From Paracoccus sp. TOH (GTDB taxonomy: Bacteria > Pseudomonadota > Alphaproteobacteria > Rhodobacterales > Rhodobacteraceae), in NCBI RefSeq assembly GCF_030388245.1, contig NZ_CP098362.1:589517-653516 (forward strand): a DNA stretch of 64,000 nucleotides, read 5' to 3'. The notes below the pieces were generated by a model, which saw only the letters and a program-made list of their open reading frames with translations, did no database searches and was not told the origin of the DNA. Both the position numbers and the translations under genes were made by a program. Of the stretch, positions 55,492-64,000 are shown piece by piece (the first letter of the stretch is position 1; each line of letters starts with the position of its first letter).

Positions 55492-56589
55492 TCAGGCGTT
55501 GAACAGGAAATGCAGCACGTCGCCGTCCTTGACCTCGTAGGACTTGCCCTCGACGCGGAACTTGCCGGCCTCGCGCGCGCCGGCCTCGCCCTTGAAGGCG
55601 ACATAGTCGTCATAGGCGATGGTCTCGGCGCGGATGAAGCCGCGCTCGAAATCGCCATGGATCACGCCCGCCGCCTGCGGGGCCAGCGTGCCCTTGTGGA
55701 TGGTCCAGGCGCGGGCCTCCTTGGGGCCGACGGTGAAATAGGTTTCCAGACCCAGCAGCTTGTAGCCCTCGCGGATCAGCCGGTCGAGCCCGGCTTCGTG
55801 CAAGCCCATCTCCTCGAGGAACATGCCTGCCTCATCGGGGGGAAGCTGGCTGATCTCTTCCTCGATCTTGGCCGAGATCACCACTTGGCCGGCGCCCTGC
55901 GCGGCCGCCATCTGCGCCACGCGCTCGGACTGGCTGTTGCCGGCGGCGGCCTTGTCTTCCTCGACGTTGCAGACGAACAGCACCGGCTTCGCGGTCAGCA
56001 GTTGCAGCATGTCCCAGGCCCTCCGGTCCTCGTCCGCGACCGGCACGGTGCGGGCGGGCTTGCCGGCCTCCAGCGCGGCCTGCGCGGCCTTCAGCAGCTT
56101 TTCCTGCGCCACCGCCTCCTTGTCGCCGCCCTTCAGCTTGCGCTGGATGTTGGCCAGCCGCCGCTCGATGGATTCCAGATCGGCGATCATCAACTCGGTT
56201 TCGATGGTCTCGGCATCGGCGATGGGATCGACGCGGCCCTCGACATGGGTCACGTCGCCATCCTCGAAGCAGCGCAGGACATGGGCGATGGCGTCGACCT
56301 CGCGGATATTGGCCAGGAACTGGTTGCCAAGCCCCTCGCCCTTGCTGGCGCCCTTCACCAGCCCGGCGATGTCGACGAAGGTGATGCGGGTCGGGATGAT
56401 CTGCTTGCTGCCGGCGATCCCGGCCAGCGCGTCCAGCCGCGGATCGGGCACCGCGACCTCGCCCACGTTCGGCTCGATGGTGCAGAAGGGGAAGTTCGCG
56501 GCCTGCGCGGCGGCGGTTTTCGTCAGCGCGTTGAACAGCGTCGATTTGCCCACGTTCGGCAGGCCGACGATCCCCATGCGAAAGCCCAT
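55492..56589 (-). CDS. ychF: YchF/OLA1-family redox-regulated ATPase
   Basis: A 365-residue Obg-related P-loop protein. G1 is GIVGLPNVGKSTLFNALTKT, G2 region NFPFCTIEPNVG and G3 VDIAGLVKGASKGEGLGNQF. The G4 site is NVEE rather than NKxD, the reason YchF prefers ATP. A coiled-coil insert (ESIERRLANIQRKLKGGDKE) and a TGS domain end the protein (AYDDYVAFKGEAGAREAGKF). The start at 56589 is conserved. Confidence 0.97.
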   Translation of the reverse strand: MGFRMGIVGLPNVGKSTLFNALTKTAAAQAANFPFCTIEPNVGEVAVPDPRLDALAGIAGSKQIIPTRITFVDIAGLVKGASKGEGLGNQFLANIREVDAIAHVLRCFEDGDVTHVEGRVDPIADAETIETELMIADLESIERRLANIQRKLKGGDKEAVAQEKLLKAAQAALEAGKPARTVPVADEDRRAWDMLQLLTAKPVLFVCNVEEDKAAAGNSQSERVAQMAAAQGAGQVVISAKIEEEISQLPPDEAGMFLEEMGLHEAGLDRLIREGYKLLGLETYFTVGPKEARAWTIHKGTLAPQAAGVIHGDFERGFIRAETIAYDDYVAFKGEAGAREAGKFRVEGKSYEVKDGDVLHFLFNA

Positions 56590-56713
56590 GATGCATCCCT
56601 TTCCCCGGATTTCCGCGCTTATTATGGGGCGGCGTCGCCCGAGTCCAGTGGCGGGCCGTTGATCTTGCCCCGGGCGCGGGCTAGGGCTTGGCGGAACAAG
56701 AGGGAACGGGCGC

Positions 56714-57511
56714 ATGAGCAGAATCGACGACACTTTCGCGCGGCTGGCCGAAACCGGCGACAAGGCCTTCGTCGCCTACATGATGGGCTGCGACCCGGAT
56801 TTCGACACCTCGCTGCAGATCATGCGCGGCCTGCCCGGCGCCGGCGTGGATATCATCGAGCTAGGCATGCCCTTCACCGACCCGATGGCGGACGGCGCCA
56901 CCATTCAGGCGGCCGGCCAGCGGGCGCTGGCGGCCGGCGGCAGCGTGACCCGGGTGCTGGACATGGTGCGCGCCTTTCGCGAAACCGACAGCGCCACCCC
57001 CATCGTGCTGATGGGCTATTACAACCCGATCTATGCCCGCCAGGGTGGCGTCGCCCGCTTCCTGTCCGAGGCCGCCGCGGCCGGCGTGGACGGGCTGATC
57101 GTCGTCGACCTGCCGCCCGAGGAGGATGCCGAGCTGTGCCTGCCGGCACGCGAGGCCGGGCTGAACTTCATCCGCCTGGCGACGCCGACCACCGACGACC
57201 GCCGCCTGCCGGCGGTGGTGAAGAACACCTCGGGCTTCGTCTATTACGTCTCGGTCACCGGCATCACCGGCGGCCCGGCCGCCAATGCCGCCGAGGTCGC
57301 GCCCGAGGTCGCGCGCATCCGCGCCGGCGCCGAACTGCCGGTGGTGGTCGGCTTCGGTATCTCGACCCCCGAGGCGGCGCAGGCGGTGGCGAGCGTGGCC
57401 GATGGCTGCGTCGTCGGCAGCGCCATCGTCAAGCTGATCGGCGAGGGCCGGCCGGTGCCCGAGATCCTGGGCTTCGTCGCGGATCTGGCGGGCGGCGCGC
57501 ACAGCGCCTGA
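56714..57511 (+). CDS. trpA: Tryptophan synthase alpha subunit
   Basis: A 265-residue TIM-barrel that splits indole-3-glycerol phosphate. The catalytic Glu and Asp lie in [20 protein letters not shown], with [29 protein letters not shown] and the phosphate-binding [15 protein letters not shown] and [12 protein letters not shown]. It is alone, without trpB, as is common in Rhodobacterales. Divergent from ychF. Confidence 0.97.
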   Translation: MSRIDDTFARLAETGDKAFVAYMMGCDPDFDTSLQIMRGLPGAGVDIIELGMPFTDPMADGATIQAAGQRALAAGGSVTRVLDMVRAFRETDSATPIVLMGYYNPIYARQGGVARFLSEAAAAGVDGLIVVDLPPEEDAELCLPAREAGLNFIRLATPTTDDRRLPAVVKNTSGFVYYVSVTGITGGPAANAAEVAPEVARIRAGAELPVVVGFGISTPEAAQAVASVADGCVVGSAIVKLIGEGRPVPEILGFVADLAGGAHSA

Positions 57512-57624
57512 ACCGATCCTCTGCCCGGCGCGTTCGACGATGCAGAACGCCGTGTTCCCGCCCTTGCCGGTTGGGAAAACGCGGCGCGGCGCTATCTTGA
57601 ACGCATCGCAAGACGGAGGATTTC

Positions 57625-58242
57625 ATGCCCACCCTGTTCTACCATGCCGGCGCCTGCTCGCTCGCGCCCCATATCGTGCTGGAATGGACCGGTACGCCCT
57701 ATCAGGCGGTGGCGGTCGAATTCGGCTCGGCCGAACTGCGGGCGGTGAACCCGGCCGGCGCCGTGCCGGTGCTGCGCGAGGATGACGGCTGGACCCTGAC
57801 CCAGGCGGGCGCGATCCTGCACCATCTGGCCTGCAAGCACCCCGAGGCCGATCTGGCCGGCGGCGACGGCCTGCGGGCGCAGGCGGAACTGGACCGCTGG
57901 TCGAGCTTTTTCACCGGCGACCTGCATCCGGCCTTCTTCCCGCTGTTCACGCCGCAGCGCTATACCACCAGCCGCGAGCAGGCCGACCGCGAGGCGGTGC
58001 AGGAGGCCGCGCGCAAACTGGTCCGCCAGCGGCTGGCGCTGCTGGACGCGCATCTGGAGGGGCGCGACTGGATTCTCGGCCGCCGCTCGGTGATCGACGC
58101 CTATGCCTTTCCGATGCTGCGTTGGGCGGCGAAGCTGCTGCCCGAAGGCACCCAGGGCTGGGCCCATGTGCAGGCCCTGCATGACCGCATCGCGGCCGAT
58201 CCGGCCGTTCAGACCGTCCTTGCCCGCGAAGAGGGCACCTGA
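57625..58242 (+). CDS. Glutathione S-transferase (beta-type)
   Basis: A 205-residue GST. The N-terminal thioredoxin fold has FYHAGACSLAPHIVLEWTGT, with the beta-class Cys, and glutathione contacts VNPAGAVPVLREDDGWTLTQ, then AGAILHHLA. The C-terminal helical domain has LGRRSVIDAYAFPMLRW. It conjugates or reduces electrophiles, which fits its quinone-handling neighbour 12 bases downstream. Confidence 0.92.
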   Translation: MPTLFYHAGACSLAPHIVLEWTGTPYQAVAVEFGSAELRAVNPAGAVPVLREDDGWTLTQAGAILHHLACKHPEADLAGGDGLRAQAELDRWSSFFTGDLHPAFFPLFTPQRYTTSREQADREAVQEAARKLVRQRLALLDAHLEGRDWILGRRSVIDAYAFPMLRWAAKLLPEGTQGWAHVQALHDRIAADPAVQTVLAREEGT

Positions 58243-58253
58243 GGAGAAAAACC

Positions 58254-59783
58254 ATGCCCACCGGCATCCATCACGTCACCGGCATCACCCGCCGGGTGCA
58301 GGCCAATGTCGATTTCTACGCCGGCTTCCTGGGCCTGCGCCTGGTCAAGCGCACCGGCGGTTTCGAGGATGCCGAGCAATTGCACCTGTTCTATGGCGAC
58401 ACGCTCGGCACGCCCGGTTCGCTCGTCACCTTCCTGGTGTGGGAGGACGGGGCGCCGGGCCGGGTCGGCCATGGCCAGGTGGCGGAAATCGCGCTGGCCG
58501 TGCCGCCCGCCAGCATCGGCGACTGGCTGACCCGCGCCATGACCGCCCGCGTGCCGGTCGAGGGACCGCTGCGCGAGAGGGGCGAGACGGTGCTGCGGCT
58601 GAAGGATCCCGACGGCGTGATCGTCAAGCTGGTGGGGGTGGACTTGCCGGCCGCCGCGCCGCTGCCCGATCCGATCGCGCCGACGCGGCTGCGCGGCGTC
58701 ACCATCCTGACCGAGCAGCCGCAGGCAACGCGCGATTTCATCGCCCGCTTCGGCTATCGCCCCGGCACGGCCGAGGGCGCGGTGCAGCGCATGGAATCCG
58801 ACACGGATACCGTCGACATCCGCGACGCCAGCGGCTTCTTTCCGGGCATTCCCGGCACCGGCATCCTGGATCACGTCGCCTTCCGGGCGCCGGACGAAGA
58901 TGCGGTGCGCCGGATGCGGCTGGCGCTGAAGGACACCGACGCGACCAGCGTGCATGACCGGAAATACTTCCTGTCGCTCTATGTGCGCGAGCCGGCGGGA
59001 ACGCTGCTGGAATATGCCACCGACGCCCCCGGCTTCACCCTGGACGAGGCGCCGGAGAACCTGGGCGAGACGCTGTTCGTCCCGCCCCATGACGCGGCCC
59101 GCGCCGAGGACCTGCGCGTGATCCTGCCGCAATTCGCCCTGCCGGGCGAGGAAAGGCACCCGATGCGCGATCTGCATTTCATCCACCGCTTCCACCGCCC
59201 CGAAAACCCGGACGGCAGCACCATCGTCCTGCTGCACGGCACCGGCGGCAACGAATCCGACCTGATGCCGCTGGCGCATCGGATCGCGCCACGCGCCACG
59301 CTGCTGGGCGTCCGCGGCCGCTCGACCGAGGAGGGCATCAACCGCTGGTTCCGTCGCTATGACGCCGTGACCTATGACCAGGCCGATATCCGCGCCGAGG
59401 CCGGGGCCTTTGCCGGTTTCATCGACGAGGCGGTGCGCGCCTATGGGCTGGCCCCCAAGGCGCTGACCTATCTGGGCTATTCCAATGGCGCGAACCTGCT
59501 GGGCGCGGTGCTGCAGCTGCATCCCGGCCTGATCGGCCACGCGGTCCTGCTGCGCGCCATGCAGGTGCTGGAGGAGCCGCCGGCGCTGCAGGCGCCGGCC
59601 CTGGCCGGCAGCCGGGTGCTGATGCTGACCGGCGCCCGCGATCCCTTCGCCCGCATGGCCCCGGCACTGGAGCGTGCCTTGCAGAATGGTGGGGCGGCGC
59701 TGCAGGCACGGACCGTCGAGGCCGGGCACGAGCTTCTGCCCGAGGACGTGACGCTGGCCGCCGGGTGGCTGGGCCGCGACTGA
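58254..59783 (+). CDS. Fused ring-cleaving dioxygenase (MhqO-like) and carboxylesterase (MhqD-like)
   Basis: A 509-residue fusion. Residues 1 to about 310 are two VOC/glyoxalase modules (TGIHHVTGITRRVQANVDFY, then ILDHVAFRAPDEDAVRRMRL) as in MhqO. Residues about 320-509 are an alpha/beta hydrolase: VLLHGTGGNESDLMPLAHRI, nucleophile Ser in LGYSNGAN, Asp in GARDPF, His in AGHELLP. In Bacillus these are separate enzymes that detoxify hydroquinones and catechols. GGAG lies upstream. Confidence 0.9.
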   Translation: MPTGIHHVTGITRRVQANVDFYAGFLGLRLVKRTGGFEDAEQLHLFYGDTLGTPGSLVTFLVWEDGAPGRVGHGQVAEIALAVPPASIGDWLTRAMTARVPVEGPLRERGETVLRLKDPDGVIVKLVGVDLPAAAPLPDPIAPTRLRGVTILTEQPQATRDFIARFGYRPGTAEGAVQRMESDTDTVDIRDASGFFPGIPGTGILDHVAFRAPDEDAVRRMRLALKDTDATSVHDRKYFLSLYVREPAGTLLEYATDAPGFTLDEAPENLGETLFVPPHDAARAEDLRVILPQFALPGEERHPMRDLHFIHRFHRPENPDGSTIVLLHGTGGNESDLMPLAHRIAPRATLLGVRGRSTEEGINRWFRRYDAVTYDQADIRAEAGAFAGFIDEAVRAYGLAPKALTYLGYSNGANLLGAVLQLHPGLIGHAVLLRAMQVLEEPPALQAPALAGSRVLMLTGARDPFARMAPALERALQNGGAALQARTVEAGHELLPEDVTLAAGWLGRD

Positions 59784-59793
59784 GGGCGCAACA

Positions 59794-59845
59794 GGCAGCG
59801 CGGCGCCCCGCCGCGCTGCCGCATGGGTATTTGTGAAACGGTGAA
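59794..59845 (+). repeat. Hairpin plus GGGTATTTG repeat downstream of the fusion gene
   Basis: A perfect 11-base stem (GGCAGCGCGGC/GCCGCGCTGCC, 59794-59804 and 59810-59820) with a 5-base loop is followed after 4 bases by GGGTATTTGTGAAACG and GTGAA (59825-59845). It begins 10 bases after the stop codon, and no gene start follows closely. Here it probably acts as an mRNA end. Confidence 0.78.
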
Positions 59846-60034
59846 GCTGGACGGGCGGGTCGCAAGGCCCGCCCGTTCTTTTCTGCACGCCGGGCAAGCT
59901 GTTTCCGATTTCCGAACGCCGCTTCCGATTCCGGTTGGCTTGTCCGAAAGCTCCGCGACGGCCAGTTTGAGGCCACGATATTCAACCCCCGCGGCCGCAA
60001 CCGGCCCGCAAGACCATCACGAAGGACCTGATCC

Positions 60035-60628
60035 ATGACCAAGAAACCGCATATCGCCATCATCATTGGTTCGACCCGCGCCGCGCGTTTCGCCGACAAG
60101 CCGGCCGCCTGGCTGCTCGAGCAGGCGCAGAAACGCGAGGACATGAGCTTCGAACTGGTGGATCTGCGCGATTACGACCTGCCGCTGTTCGACGAGGTCG
60201 CCTCGAATCTCTGGGTGCCGTCGCAAGATCCGCGCGCGGTGAAATGGCAGCAGAAGCTGGCCGAGTTCGACGGCTATGTCTTCGTGACCTCGGAATACAA
60301 CCACTCGGTCAGCGGCGCGTTGAAGAACGCGCTGGACCAGGCCTACAGGGAATGGAACCGCAAGCCGGCGGCGGCCATGGGCTATGGCGGCGTCGGCGCC
60401 GCCCGTGCCATCGAGCATCTGCGCGGCATCGCCGTCGAATTGCAGATGGTGCCGCTGCGCAATGCCGTGCATCTGGGCGGCGGCGATTTCTTCAAGGTCT
60501 CGCCCCTGGGCGCCAATGGCGAGATGGCCGAGGTCGAGGCGAACCTGCTGCCGGCGCTGGACGCCATGCTGGACGAACTGGCCTGGTGGGCCGAGGCGAC
60601 CATGGCGCAGCGCGCGAAAACCGCCTGA
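60035..60628 (+). CDS. NAD(P)H-dependent FMN reductase / quinone reductase
   Basis: A 197-residue flavodoxin-like reductase. The FMN phosphate loop is IAIIIGSTRAARFADKPAAW, with VFVTSEYNHSVSGALKNALD and AMGYGGVGAARAIEHLRGIA next. It likely reduces quinones or azo compounds by two electrons, which suits the surrounding VOC enzymes. A purine-rich site (CACGAAGGA) precedes it, and a strong terminator follows. Confidence 0.9.
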   Translation: MTKKPHIAIIIGSTRAARFADKPAAWLLEQAQKREDMSFELVDLRDYDLPLFDEVASNLWVPSQDPRAVKWQQKLAEFDGYVFVTSEYNHSVSGALKNALDQAYREWNRKPAAAMGYGGVGAARAIEHLRGIAVELQMVPLRNAVHLGGGDFFKVSPLGANGEMAEVEANLLPALDAMLDELAWWAEATMAQRAKTA

Positions 60629-60653
60629 AGCCGTCCGGTCAACCAGCACAAGG

Positions 60654-60678
60654 GGGCGGTCGTTTCGACCGCCCTTTT
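60654..60678 (+). terminator. Rho-independent terminator after the FMN reductase
   Basis: GGGCGGTCG and CGACCGCCC form a perfect 9-base stem around TTT, followed by TTTTCT. Confidence 0.85.
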
Positions 60679-60782
60679 CTCATGGCCCGTTTTTTTTTGG
60701 CGACGGCGGGCTTTCCTGTGTCCCCTCCCCCCAGTGCGGCGGCCGGCCCAGCGGCTGCGAACGGGTTTCCCGGCGCATGGAA

Positions 60783-60810
60783 AAGGCCGCCGGAGCGATC
60801 CGGCGGCCTT
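60783..60810 (-). terminator. Rho-independent terminator after the leftward dioxygenase
   Basis: AAGGCCGCCGGA and TCCGGCGGCCTT form a perfect 12-base stem with a 4-base loop. Read leftward, it is followed by TTCC, 21 bases after the stop of the MhqO-like gene. Confidence 0.75.
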
Positions 60811-60830
60811 GCCTTGGGTTTCGGCGGGGC

Positions 60831-61775
60831 TCAGCCCAGCGGCTTCAGCCGCGCCTCGATCTGCGCGCGCTGCCCTTCCAGGAAGGGCGGCAGCGACAGG
60901 GTTTCGCCCAGGCTCTCCAACGGTTCGTCCACGGCAAAGCCGGGATCGTCGCTGGCGATCTCGAACAGGTTGCCGCCCGGCTCGCGGAAATAGAGCGAGC
61001 GGAAATAGTAGCGTTCGACCTCGCCCGAATTGGGCACCCGCAGCTCGGCCAACCGCTGCGCCCAGGTGTGGATCGCCGGCTTGTCGGGCACGCGGAAGGC
61101 GACGTGATGCACCCCGCCCGCGCCCTGGCGTGCCGTGGGCAGATCGGGCTGGACCGCGACATGCAGCTCGGCCGCGGGGCCGCCCCGGCCCATCTCGTAG
61201 ACATGGACGGTGCCGTGGCCGTCGGGGCTGGCATAGTCGCGGGTCTTGCGCAGCCCCATGACATGGGTCAGCACGATCTCGGTCGGCGCCAGATCGGGCA
61301 CCGAGATGGTGATCGGCCCCAGCCCGTGGATCTGGTGCTGCGCCGGCACCGGGCTTTTCGCCCAGGGCGCGGGCTCGGCACCGGGCGCGTCCGCGGTTAG
61401 GCGGAAACGCTGGCCCTCGGGATCCTCGAAATCGAGGCTGGCGCGGGTGTCGGTGGTGGCGATCCGCCCGACGGTCAGGCCACGATCCGCCAGCCGGCCG
61501 GCCCAATAATCGAGGCTGTCGCCCGCGACCCGCAGCCCGGTGCGGCTGATCGAATGGGTGCCGCGCCGCTCGGGCGCCGCCGGCCAGTCGAAAAAGGTCA
61601 GGTCGGTGCCGGGGCGGGCCAGCCCGTCGGCATAGAACAGGTGATAGGCGCTGGTGTCGTCCTGGTTGACGGTCTTCTTGACCAGCCGCAGCCCCAGCGT
61701 GTCGGTATAGAACCGCTTGTTGCCGGGCGCATCGGCGGTGATTGCCGTCAGGTGGTGAATTCCGGTCAGCTCCAT
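60831..61775 (-). CDS. VOC-family ring-cleaving dioxygenase (MhqO-like)
   Basis: A 314-residue two-module VOC enzyme. The N-module opens [20 protein letters not shown] and the second has [20 protein letters not shown]; each His pair with a late Glu would bind Fe(II) or Mn(II). [14 protein letters not shown] and [20 protein letters not shown] match the MhqO pattern. GAAAGGAGGCCC gives a strong site. It is divergent from a LysR gene and separate from the fused copy at 58.3 kb. Confidence 0.9.
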   Translation of the reverse strand: MELTGIHHLTAITADAPGNKRFYTDTLGLRLVKKTVNQDDTSAYHLFYADGLARPGTDLTFFDWPAAPERRGTHSISRTGLRVAGDSLDYWAGRLADRGLTVGRIATTDTRASLDFEDPEGQRFRLTADAPGAEPAPWAKSPVPAQHQIHGLGPITISVPDLAPTEIVLTHVMGLRKTRDYASPDGHGTVHVYEMGRGGPAAELHVAVQPDLPTARQGAGGVHHVAFRVPDKPAIHTWAQRLAELRVPNSGEVERYYFRSLYFREPGGNLFEIASDDPGFAVDEPLESLGETLSLPPFLEGQRAQIEARLKPLG

Positions 61776-61852
61776 GATGGGCCTCCTTTCTCTTGCCTGC
61801 CAATATCGGGCATCGCAGCCGTTTCCGCCACGGCAGCGGCCACGAACATCGC

Positions 61853-61869
61853 GTTCTGCGATTGCGAAC
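61853..61869. promoter_or_regulatory. Candidate LysR operator
   Basis: GTTCTGCGATTGCGAAC has exact GTTC/GAAC arms and a near-symmetric interior, in the 120 bases between the MhqO-like gene and its LysR neighbour. LysR proteins usually bind T-N11-A sites in such gaps. Confidence 0.4.
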
Positions 61870-61895
61870 GGCGCGGCAGCGGCTAAACTGCCGCC

Positions 61896-62870
61896 ATGCG
61901 CTACGACCTGAACGATCTGGAAACCTTCCTGACGGTGATGGAGCTGGGCACCGTCACCGCCGCCGCCGCGCGGCTGAACCTGTCGAAATCCGTGGTCAGC
62001 AAGCGCGTCACCGACCTGGAGGCGACGCTGGGCGCGGCGCTGTTCCGCCGCAATGCCGGCCGCATCACCCCCACCGAGGCGGCGCTGCGCCTGGCCGAGC
62101 GGCTGCGCCCGGCGCTGACCGAGCTGATCGCGGCCGCCGAAAGCACCGCCTGGGACATGGACGGCGTGGCGCCGCTGCGCGGCAGCCTGTCGATCTCGGC
62201 CCCGATGAGCTTTGGCGTGCTGCATCTGGGACCGATCATCGCCCGCTTCGCCGCCCAGAACCCCGAGCTGGAGATCACCGTCGATTACGACGACCGCACC
62301 CGCGACCTGGCGCGCGAGGGGTTCGACATCGGCATCCGCATCGGCAAGATGCGCGACAAGGCGCTGATGCAGCGCAAGCTGTGCGAGGATGAAAGCATCG
62401 CCTGCGCCAGCCCCGCCTATCTGGACCGCAGGGGCCGCCCGCAATCCCTGGCCGACCTGCGCGCGCATGAGGTGATCGGCTACAGCCACCTGCCGAACAG
62501 CCAGCTCTGGCAGTTCCAGGACCGCGACCGCTTCGTCTCGCCCTGGGTCGCGGGGCGGCTGTCGATGAACAACGGCGAAGCGATCCGCGACATGGCCATC
62601 GAGGGGCTGGGCCTGGCCATGCTGCCCGGTTTCGTCGTCGCCCCCGCATTGGCGGACGGGCGGCTGGAACGGGTGCTGACCGGCTTCGGCACCAGGCCGC
62701 TGCCCATCGTCGCGGTCTGGCCGCCGGTCCAGCCCATGCCGGCCAAGCTGCGCCGCTTCATCGACCATCTGGCGTCGGAACTGCGCCTGCCCTCGTGGCA
62801 GGCGGGCTGGGGAATCGGCCGCCGCGACGCCATGTCCCGGGAATCCACAACTCCAAAGGCCGCCCCGTGA
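61896..62870 (+). CDS. LysR-family regulator
   Basis: A 324-residue regulator: winged helix ([20 protein letters not shown], then [20 protein letters not shown]) and a LysR substrate domain ([20 protein letters not shown] onward). It is CrgA-like (GSDIGIRIG-type: [20 protein letters not shown]). It is divergent from the MhqO-like gene and coupled by GTGA to the monooxygenase gene, so both are likely targets. An inducer among quinones is a guess. Confidence 0.88.
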   Translation: MRYDLNDLETFLTVMELGTVTAAAARLNLSKSVVSKRVTDLEATLGAALFRRNAGRITPTEAALRLAERLRPALTELIAAAESTAWDMDGVAPLRGSLSISAPMSFGVLHLGPIIARFAAQNPELEITVDYDDRTRDLAREGFDIGIRIGKMRDKALMQRKLCEDESIACASPAYLDRRGRPQSLADLRAHEVIGYSHLPNSQLWQFQDRDRFVSPWVAGRLSMNNGEAIRDMAIEGLGLAMLPGFVVAPALADGRLERVLTGFGTRPLPIVAVWPPVQPMPAKLRRFIDHLASELRLPSWQAGWGIGRRDAMSRESTTPKAAP

Positions 62871-63901
62871 ACCAGAATGGCGTAAAGAAGATCGGTTTCC
62901 TGTCCTTTGGCCATTGGTCGGACGAGCGCGCCTCGCAGACCCGCAGCGCCCAGGACGTGCTGCTGCAATCCATCGACCTGGCCCAGGGCGCCGAGGAACT
63001 GGGCGCGGACGGCGCCTATTTCCGCGTGCATCATTTCGCCCGCCAGCTCGCCTCGCCCTTCCCGCTGCTGGCGGCGGTCGGCGCGCGCACGAAACGCATC
63101 GAGATCGGCACCGCCGTCATCGACATGCGCTATGAAAACCCCTTTTACATGACCGAAGATGCCGGCGCCGCCGATCTGATCGCGCAGGGGCGGCTGCAAC
63201 TCGGCATCTCGCGCGGCTCGCCCGAACAGGTGATCGAGGGCTGGCGCTATTTCGGCTATCGCCCGGCCGAAGGCGAAAGCGATGCCGACATGGCCCGCCG
63301 TCATGCCGAGGTGCTGCTGCAGCTTCTTGAGGGACAGGGCTTCGCGCCGCCGAACCCGCGGCCGATGTTCCCGAACCCGCCGGGCCTCTTGCGGCTCGAG
63401 CCGCATTCGCCCGGGCTGCGCGACCGCATCTGGTGGGGCGCGGCCTCGAACGCCACGGCGCAATGGGCGGCGCGGCTGGGCATGAACCTGCAAAGCTCGA
63501 CGCTGAAGGATGACGAGAACGGCAAGCCCTTCCACGTCCAGCAGGCCGAGCAGATCCGCGCCTATCGCGAGGCCTGGGCGGCGGCCGGGCACAAGCGCAC
63601 GCCCCGCGTCTCGGTCAGCCGTTCGATCTTCGCGCTGATGGATGATCGCGACCGGATGTATTTCGGCCGCGGCGGCAAGGAAAGCGACCAGATCGGCTTC
63701 ATCGAGGAGACCCGCGCGATCTTCGGCCGCGGCTATGCGGCCGAGCCCGAGCGGCTGATCGAGGAGCTGCGCGGCGACGAGGGCATCGCCGAGGCCGACA
63801 CGCTGCTGCTGACCGTGCCGAACCAGCTGGGCGTGGACTACAACCTGCATGTGATCGAGGCGATCCTGAAGCATGTCGCCCCGGCCCTGGGCTGGCGCTG
63901 A
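62867..63901 (+). CDS. LLM-class flavin-dependent monooxygenase (luciferase-like)
   Basis: A 344-residue TIM-barrel monooxygenase. GTG start at 62867 overlaps the LysR stop. Typical blocks are [60 protein letters not shown] and [20 protein letters not shown]. It uses reduced FMN and oxygen. The FMN reductase at 60.0 kb may supply the reduced flavin. The substrate is unknown. Confidence 0.9.
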   Translation: MNQNGVKKIGFLSFGHWSDERASQTRSAQDVLLQSIDLAQGAEELGADGAYFRVHHFARQLASPFPLLAAVGARTKRIEIGTAVIDMRYENPFYMTEDAGAADLIAQGRLQLGISRGSPEQVIEGWRYFGYRPAEGESDADMARRHAEVLLQLLEGQGFAPPNPRPMFPNPPGLLRLEPHSPGLRDRIWWGAASNATAQWAARLGMNLQSSTLKDDENGKPFHVQQAEQIRAYREAWAAAGHKRTPRVSVSRSIFALMDDRDRMYFGRGGKESDQIGFIEETRAIFGRGYAAEPERLIEELRGDEGIAEADTLLLTVPNQLGVDYNLHVIEAILKHVAPALGWR

Positions 63902-64000
63902 GGGCCGGAGCGGGGACCGGCGCGGCGGGGCTTGTTCCTGTCCGGCGCCGCGCTAGGCTGGAACCGGAAACCGGCGGACTGGGGGATGGATGGCAGGTGA

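Noticed and set aside
63902..64000. Start of a next gene near the last bases (ATGGCAGGTGA)
   Set aside because: Only a few codons are visible, so no frame can be supported.

Overview
The window is high-GC alphaproteobacterial DNA, most like Paracoccus (Rhodobacterales). Pointers are a red-type form I RuBisCO operon with cbbX and a divergent cbbR, a cobalamin-riboswitch nrdHIEF operon, a stand-alone trpA, a DUF6635 protein, and strong G/C preference at third codon positions. I have no database result behind the genus call.

Bases 1 to about 19,560 are the right-hand part of a prophage whose left end lies outside the window. Leftward late genes (portal, gpW, large and small terminase, a tail-Z-like protein) run off the left edge. 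Next to them are a rightward two-gene cargo (PRC-barrel plus YciE/F ferritin-like protein) and a leftward early/replication block that holds an array of 11-bp iterons. A hicAB toxin-antitoxin pair with two operators sits further in, followed by a stack of small helix-turn-helix proteins. The lysis/lysogeny switch has a divergent cro-like/cI-like pair and two clusters of one 16-bp operator. A rightward early operon then leads through DUF2303, DUF5131 and a cytosine-methyltransferase-like protein to an AlpA-type excisionase and a tyrosine integrase. The integrase stop lies 3 bases before the first ATG of a host GntR gene, so the right attachment site is probably there.

From 19.6 to 36.6 kb the chromosome carries metabolic and transport genes, mostly as regulator-transporter pairs: GntR/asparaginase, LysR/cystine symporter TcyP, a CynX-type MFS permease, an HbpS-like protein, a TauE exporter, an Hsp70-like YegD, a DEAD-box helicase, LysR/DctA and YeiE-like/YeiH. 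Two decayed genes lie here: a frameshifted small membrane-protein gene in front of the asparaginase, and an SDR gene that has lost its middle.

From 36.8 to 49.1 kb lie a B12 riboswitch with nrdHIEF, an orphan LigD polymerase domain, and cbbR divergent from cbbFPTLSX. The cbbT reading frame is open but lacks essential transketolase parts, so the pentose-regeneration step must come from another transketolase. RuBisCO (cbbLS), its activase (cbbX), phosphoribulokinase (cbbP) and FBPase/SBPase (cbbF) look intact.

From 49.1 to 64 kb there are an LhgO-like oxidase, a puuBA polyamine-degradation pair with a divergent GntR, an RcnB-like His-rich protein, a Hint-domain protein, ychF and trpA. The last part resembles a quinone/electrophile detoxification island: a GST, an MhqO-MhqD fusion, an FMN reductase, a second MhqO-like dioxygenase, a LysR regulator and a luciferase-like monooxygenase. 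A repeat made of a GC hairpin followed by GGGTATTTGNGAAACG occurs three times between host genes and once, without a comparable hairpin, inside the helicase gene. I saw none in the prophage. I saw no tRNA, rRNA or CRISPR array.
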